Source: an alpha proteobacterium SCGC AAA240-E13
GTDB taxonomy: Bacteria; Pseudomonadota; Alphaproteobacteria; Pelagibacterales; Pelagibacteraceae
NCBI GenBank assembly: GCA_000504625.1
Contig: AZHR01000004.1
Location: 19,494 to 83,493, forward strand
Direction of reading: 5' to 3'
Length of the DNA: 64,000 nt
The translations under genes were made by a program, and so were the position numbers. This document shows positions 60,538 through 64,000 of the stretch, one piece after another. The stretch's first letter is position 1. Each line of letters opens with the position of its first letter. A model generated the notes under the pieces. That model had not been told where the DNA came from, searched no databases, and saw only the letters and a list, made by a program, of their open reading frames with translations.

Positions 60538-61857
60538 CTATTTTTTAATTTGATAATTAGATTTTTTCAAAAATGCGTGTAGTATTGAAAAATTTAACCA
60601 CAAAACCGACGCATTAAATGTTGAAAAAAAACTACCTGAAGGCAGTATTGGTAACACACTTACTAATACCACTAATGACGACATTAAAAGTATTACGTCA
60701 TTATATTTGATGTAGTCTTTAACGCCATTTATTAATAAATAAATAATAAATAACATAATTAAAAGATATCCTACAATTCCAAGTTCTGACAATAATTCAA
60801 AATGAATTTGGTGAGGATGAGTACCACATCCAGAAGAGGAGTATTTTATTTTAATATTAAAATATTTTAATTCTGTGCAAATATTTCGAAAATTTTTATT
60901 TCCAACACCAAAAATTGGATTATCTTTAAATATCTCCCAAGCAGTATTATAATGTGATACATATGATATTTGTCTAAATCTATTAACCCATTTTTTTTCG
61001 TTATTTCCATAAACATAATCTAAATCATCATTACTGATAAATGAAAAAGTTATATTATCCCATATGCCCAATCTTTTTAAAACCACTGTATGATTATAAT
61101 AAACATCTTTAAAAAAGATAGTGGATGTTAAAATCCCAAGAATTAAAATAAGAAAAATATATTTTTTCTTAATTAACAAATAATAACTATTAACAAAATA
61201 TATAAAAAAGAAAAAAACTATAATTGATTTTATAAAATTTGATCTTTCATTTGAAATTAAAATACAAATTATAGATAAAATTAAAAACAAATTGGCGAAT
61301 AATTTCTTGTTAGAATTACCATTTGAATATTTTAATAAAAAACTTGTAGTAATAAGTGAAAAACCAAATAAAAAACCACCTACGATTGTCTCGTTTTTAA
61401 AAAAACTAACAATTCTTTCTGAATTTTCGCTTTCAAAACCTAGAATATTGAAACCAAAAATTTTTTCATAAACAACATCAACCAAAATAATACAAATTAT
61501 TAGTGACCAAAAATAAAATATTTTATTAATAGATTTCTTATTATTTGCAAAAAGGTATTCGATCGCAAAAAATAAAAAAATATATCTTATAAAACCCAAA
61601 GCTCTTATTAAACTATCATCTGAAATATTTACGGCAATTGAATTAAAAATTAAATAAATCCATATAACCAATATAAAAAGAAAATATTTGTCTTTCATCC
61701 AAGACCATTTTTTTTTATAGAAACAAATAATTAAAAATGATAAATCAATAACAATTATATTAATATTTATTACTGTATTACCCAATAAAAATGAAATTGG
61801 AAAAATTGAAAAAAAATAAATTATTAATTTATCAAAAAAAAAAATATTTTTTTCCAT
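60538..61857 (-). CDS. O-antigen ligase / polymerase family protein
   Basis: 439 residues and about 12 membrane helices. The large periplasmic loop with NPIFGVGNKNFRNI followed by GCGTHPHQIHFELLSELGIV (near residue 345) is the Wzy_C/WaaL signature, in which the His and Arg residues are catalytic. It either polymerises repeat units or attaches glycan to lipid A core; the two cannot be separated by sequence. Reads opposite to fcl (97 bp divergent gap). It is the only ligase/polymerase candidate in the island. Confidence 0.85.
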   Translation of the reverse strand: MEKNIFFFDKLIIYFFSIFPISFLLGNTVININIIVIDLSFLIICFYKKKWSWMKDKYFLFILVIWIYLIFNSIAVNISDDSLIRALGFIRYIFLFFAIEYLFANNKKSINKIFYFWSLIICIILVDVVYEKIFGFNILGFESENSERIVSFFKNETIVGGFLFGFSLITTSFLLKYSNGNSNKKLFANLFLILSIICILISNERSNFIKSIIVFFFFIYFVNSYYLLIKKKYIFLILILGILTSTIFFKDVYYNHTVVLKRLGIWDNITFSFISNDDLDYVYGNNEKKWVNRFRQISYVSHYNTAWEIFKDNPIFGVGNKNFRNICTELKYFNIKIKYSSSGCGTHPHQIHFELLSELGIVGYLLIMLFIIYLLINGVKDYIKYNDVILLMSSLVVLVSVLPILPSGSFFSTFNASVLWLNFSILHAFLKKSNYQIKK

Positions 61858-61954
61858 AATTAAATACGTTTTTTTTTCAAAGCAAGTAATATCATTGATG
61901 TAATTTAATTTTATACTTGAATTTAGTATATATAGTATTTATTTAAATTAAATA

Positions 61955-62926
61955 ATGAAAAAAACGCTTAAAAATAAAAAAATATTTATAGCAGGTCATA
62001 ATGGAATGGTTGGATCTGCCGTATCTAGATACTTAAAAAATCAAGGTCTACACAGAATTATTACTCAAAACAGAAAAAAATTAGACCTAACTAACTGGCA
62101 AAAAACTAATAAATTTATAGAAAAAACTAAACCTGATATAGTAATAAATTGTGCAGGAAAAGTAGGTGGAATACTTGCAAATTTTACATTTCCAAAAGAG
62201 TTTCTATTTGAAAATATTTATATTCAATTAAATTTAATAAACTCATGTTTCAAAAATAGAGTTAGAACTTATATCAATCTAGGAAGTTCTTGTATTTACC
62301 CTAAAAAAGCAAAACAACCTATCAAAGAAAGTTATTTAATGTCTGGAAAATTAGAATCTACTAATGAAGCTTATGCGGTTGCAAAAATTGTCGGACTCAA
62401 AGCGTGTGAATATTATAATAGACAATTCAAAACGAACTATTTTACACTAATGCCATGCAATATGTACGGTCCCAAAGATAACTTTAATACCAAAAGCAGT
62501 CACTTCATTCCTGGCTTAATTAAAAAATTTCATTTTGCAAATCAAAAAAATTTAAAAAATATCGAAGTGTGGGGTTCAGGTAGACCAAAAAGAGAAATCA
62601 TGCACGTGGATGATTTAGCTTCTGCAATTTTTTTTATACTTAATAAATTTGAAAAAAAAAATAAAAAAGTTTTTGATGCATTAAAAAAAAATACTTACAT
62701 AAACATTGGTACTGGTAAAGAATATACTATTAAACAATACGCAAATATGATTGGAAAATTATTTCCAAAAAAAATTAATTTAATATTTAATAAAAAATAT
62801 CCTGACGGTACACCCAGAAAACTCTTGAACAGTTCTCTTATATACCGCATGGGATGGAAACCTAACATATCAATGAAAAGAGGTCTAAAAGAGACTATCA
62901 AATGGTATATAAAAACATATAAATAA
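61955..62926 (+). CDS. fcl: GDP-L-fucose synthase
   Basis: Epimerises and reduces GDP-4-keto-6-deoxymannose to GDP-L-fucose using NADPH. IFIAGHNGMVGSAVSRYL (residues 9-26), NCAGKVGGILANFTFPKEF near residue 63, INLGSSCIYPKKAKQPIKES (near residue 106) with the catalytic Ser-Cys, YAVAKIVGLKACEYYN with Tyr-Lys, and MPCNMYGPKDNFN are diagnostic. The end GTPRKLLNSS is also typical. Length 323 is normal. With gmd at 42124 it completes GDP-fucose synthesis. It is the last gene of the island, 23 bp before tRNA-Val. Confidence 0.94.
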   Translation: MKKTLKNKKIFIAGHNGMVGSAVSRYLKNQGLHRIITQNRKKLDLTNWQKTNKFIEKTKPDIVINCAGKVGGILANFTFPKEFLFENIYIQLNLINSCFKNRVRTYINLGSSCIYPKKAKQPIKESYLMSGKLESTNEAYAVAKIVGLKACEYYNRQFKTNYFTLMPCNMYGPKDNFNTKSSHFIPGLIKKFHFANQKNLKNIEVWGSGRPKREIMHVDDLASAIFFILNKFEKKNKKVFDALKKNTYINIGTGKEYTIKQYANMIGKLFPKKINLIFNKKYPDGTPRKLLNSSLIYRMGWKPNISMKRGLKETIKWYIKTYK

Positions 62927-62949
62927 ATTTTTACAGATTACAAACTTGT

Positions 62950-63024
62950 GGGCATGTAGTTCAGTGGTAGAATACTACGTTGACATCGTAGAGGTCGCAA
63001 GTTCAATTCTTGCCGTGCCCACCA
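62950..63024 (+). tRNA. tRNA-Val (GAC)
   Basis: 75-nt cloverleaf with encoded CCA. The acceptor stem GGGCATG pairs with CGTGCCC (one T-G wobble); the anticodon stem is CTACG/CGTAG around TTGACAT, anticodon GAC; the T arm reads GCAAGTTCAATTCTTGC. It ends the polysaccharide island on the right. The 25 bp after it start with TTAATTAGCCGTTG and the following DNA has a direct repeat (tatcacaatc twice, 63050-63070). Confidence 0.95.
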
Positions 63025-63149
63025 TTAATTAGCCGTTGAATTAAATCTTATCACAATCCTATCACAATCAATCATACCAACACTTTTTGATTTTCAGTTA
63101 CCTGTAAAATATTTTCCTGACACTCGTATGACACAATCCGACTGAGTTT

Positions 63150-63182
63150 TTAGATAAAAAGACGTAGAGATAGTTTTTTCAT
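63150..63182 (-). repeat. Orphan signal-peptide leader segment
   Basis: On the minus strand ATG at 63182 begins ATGAAAAAACTATCTCTA, the first 18 nt of the leader also used by the gene at 27883 and, with small changes, by msrA and the gene at 63186. It then has a 2-nt deletion relative to them and stops after ten codons. No gene body follows. It lies just past the stop of the gene at 63186, so it looks like the remains of a duplicated leader. Confidence 0.6.
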
Positions 63183-63185
63183 TTT

Positions 63186-63581
63186 TTAAAATTTTCTATC
63201 AATTTTTTCTTTGGGTAGTTTTCTTTTACTGATTTTTTCACAATTAAAAACTAAATCGGGTTTAGGTTCACCTAATAATGTGAAACCTTGTTTAATCACA
63301 ATAGTGCCTAACTCCCTATTAATTTTTATTGTACCATCAAGGAAAGTAGTGCTTATCACGTGCTTTTCTCCATAACTAGAGTTTGATTCTTTTCTAAATT
63401 TGGAATTTATTTGGTCATAGTCACTCCAAATATGATGTTTATCAAAGGAAAAATATGAAACTTTTTCTGGCTCTTGGTATAATGATTCACATTTTAAATA
63501 AGTTTTAATACTGAACGAATAATTATATAAAAACAACAAGAGTCCTAAAACCAGAAACACGTATAGAGATAATTTTTTCAT
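63186..63581 (-). CDS. Small secreted protein of unknown function
   Basis: 131 residues: signal peptide MKKLSLYVFLVLGLLLFLYN, then a soluble domain with two Cys (YLKCESLYQEP and VFNCEKIS) likely to form a disulfide. The domain (YFSFDKHHIWSDYDQINSKF, then EKHVISTTFLDGTIKINREL) is probably beta-rich. Small proteins of this build with a paired Cys are frequent in SAR11-like genomes but no named family is recognised. Its leader DNA is shared with msrA and the MORN gene at 27883. It is 7 bp after the MORN gene at 63589. Confidence 0.7.
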   Translation of the reverse strand: MKKLSLYVFLVLGLLLFLYNYSFSIKTYLKCESLYQEPEKVSYFSFDKHHIWSDYDQINSKFRKESNSSYGEKHVISTTFLDGTIKINRELGTIVIKQGFTLLGEPKPDLVFNCEKISKRKLPKEKIDRKF

Positions 63582-63588
63582 TTAATTA

Positions 63589-64000
63589 TTATTTTAGGTA
63601 ATTTCTTTTCCAGATACCTTTTAAAACTCTTCCGTCAGGTAAAGTTAAAGTTCCTCGTCCATGGTATTTACCATCTTTAAATTCTCCAATATATGTTCCA
63701 AATGACATTGTTGCCATTCCTCGTCCGTGGTATTCACCATCTTTTAATTCATCAACTGAATGTGCTCCTTGTGGAAATATAAAAGTTCCTTGTCCGTGAA
63801 ATTCATCATTTTTATATTCTCCAACGTATTTTTTTCCATCAGGCCATGTGTAGGTTCCTTGCCCATGTTTATTACCATTTTGCCATTCTCCAACGTATTT
63901 TTTTTCATCAGGCCATGTGTAGGTTCCTTGTCCGTTGTATAAGCCTTGTGCAAATCCTCCCTCATATTTTTCGCCAAGTTGGTTAGTAAAAATTCCTTTT
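63589..64000 (-). CDS. MORN-repeat protein, C-terminal part (cut by window edge)
   Basis: 136 codons remain; the N-terminus is beyond base 64000. They encode four good MORN repeats (YEGGFAQGLYNGQGTYTWPD, YVGEWQNGNKHGQGTYTWPD, YVGEYKNDEFHGQGTFIFPQ and YIGEFKDGKYHGRGTLTLPD) with one degenerate repeat (DELKDGEYHGRGMA) between the third and last. The end GIWKRNYLK resembles the MORN protein at 27883 (GIWKESKLIEQR). DNA at 63820-63935 contains a near-perfect 69-bp tandem repeat. It is transcribed towards the small secreted gene, 7 bp away. Confidence 0.82.
   Translation of the reverse strand, partial: KGIFTNQLGEKYEGGFAQGLYNGQGTYTWPDEKKYVGEWQNGNKHGQGTYTWPDGKKYVGEYKNDEFHGQGTFIFPQGAHSVDELKDGEYHGRGMATMSFGTYIGEFKDGKYHGRGTLTLPDGRVLKGIWKRNYLK
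63820..63935 (-). repeat. Near-identical tandem 69-bp repeat within the MORN gene
   Basis: The plus-strand segment ccaacgtattttttt followed by catcaggccatgtgtaggtt and ccttg occurs twice with a 69-bp period (first from about 63821, second from about 63890), differing at very few positions. Sixty-nine bp is three times 23, the MORN repeat length in codons, so unequal crossover or slippage would add or remove whole repeats without breaking the frame. Confidence 0.75.

Noticed and set aside
44218..61857. One of the multi-pass proteins being a Wzx flippase
   Set aside because: None shows MOP-type sequence features; their acidic loops and pattern fit GT-C transferases better. Without structure prediction I did not assign a flippase.
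63744..63977. Minus-strand frame of 77 codons near the window end
   Set aside because: It reads the MORN repeat DNA out of frame; the frame ending at 63589 gives YVGEW-type repeats.
63589..64000. Regular DNA repeats that might be taken for a CRISPR array
   Set aside because: The period is 69 bp, set by 23-residue MORN units, and the sequence between is coding and not spacer-like; no cas gene is present.

Overview
The window is a very AT-rich stretch from an alphaproteobacterium, most probably a Pelagibacterales (SAR11)-type marine cell. The grounds are low GC with long A/T homopolymers, short or overlapping gene spacings, an alphaproteobacterial gene order (yebC-ruvC-tolQRAB-pal-ybgF-tilS-ftsH-folP-glmM), a TrcR/DUF1013 cell-cycle regulator gene next to rpmE, and an operon tkt-gap-pgk-fba-thiE-efp-suhB. 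No IS element, prophage, integrase or CRISPR array was seen.

Region 1 (1-14988, all minus strand) is conserved housekeeping. Reading in the direction of transcription it holds a coiled-coil protein and zapA (division), 5-formyl-THF cyclo-ligase, a YmdB phosphoesterase, yebC, a RuvC-type resolvase, the Tol-Pal envelope system (tolQ, tolR, tolA, tolB, pal, a terminator, cpoB), tilS, ftsH, folP, glmM, thiD and the start of purA. The RuvC is of the phage-like type, and ruvA, ruvB and ybgC are not at their usual places.

Region 2 (15045-23885, plus strand) carries central carbon metabolism (transketolase, GAPDH, PGK, class I aldolase), thiE, EF-P, an inositol-phosphatase-family protein, L31, TrcR, PurE, bS21 and an initiator tRNA-Met. 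The bS21 gene seems to start at ATT behind a perfect Shine-Dalgarno. ThiD plus ThiE without ThiC or ThiG in view fits thiamine salvage.

Region 3 (23886-34020, mostly minus strand) is accessory: a frameshifted FkbM methyltransferase, MsrA and a DUF2784 membrane protein embedded in a chain of overlapping micro-ORFs, a family-5-like uracil-DNA glycosylase, HspQ, two MORN-repeat secreted proteins, a B12-binding radical SAM enzyme, a fragment of a second such enzyme, and a cobalamin uptake pair (BtuB receptor and DUF6580 membrane protein) under a cobalamin riboswitch.

Region 4 (34058-62926) is a surface-polysaccharide island: about a dozen glycosyltransferases, several multi-pass GT-C-like proteins, a WecA-like initiating transferase, an O-antigen ligase/polymerase, UDP-sugar dehydrogenase and epimerase, Gmd and GDP-fucose synthase (so fucose or a related 6-deoxyhexose is expected), two methyltransferases, a nucleotidyltransferase-GT2 fusion, and a GMC oxidoreductase preceded by a 50-residue twin-arginine peptide. 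No Wzx flippase or polysaccharide ABC exporter is visible. The accessory block is bounded by tRNA-fMet (23.8 kb) and tRNA-Val (62.95 kb).

Region 5 (63025-64000) returns to the kind of genes seen in region 3: a small secreted protein and a third MORN-repeat protein. Near-identical signal-peptide coding segments occur on both sides of the island in the same orientation, which suggests that leader sequences are shuffled or act as recombination points.
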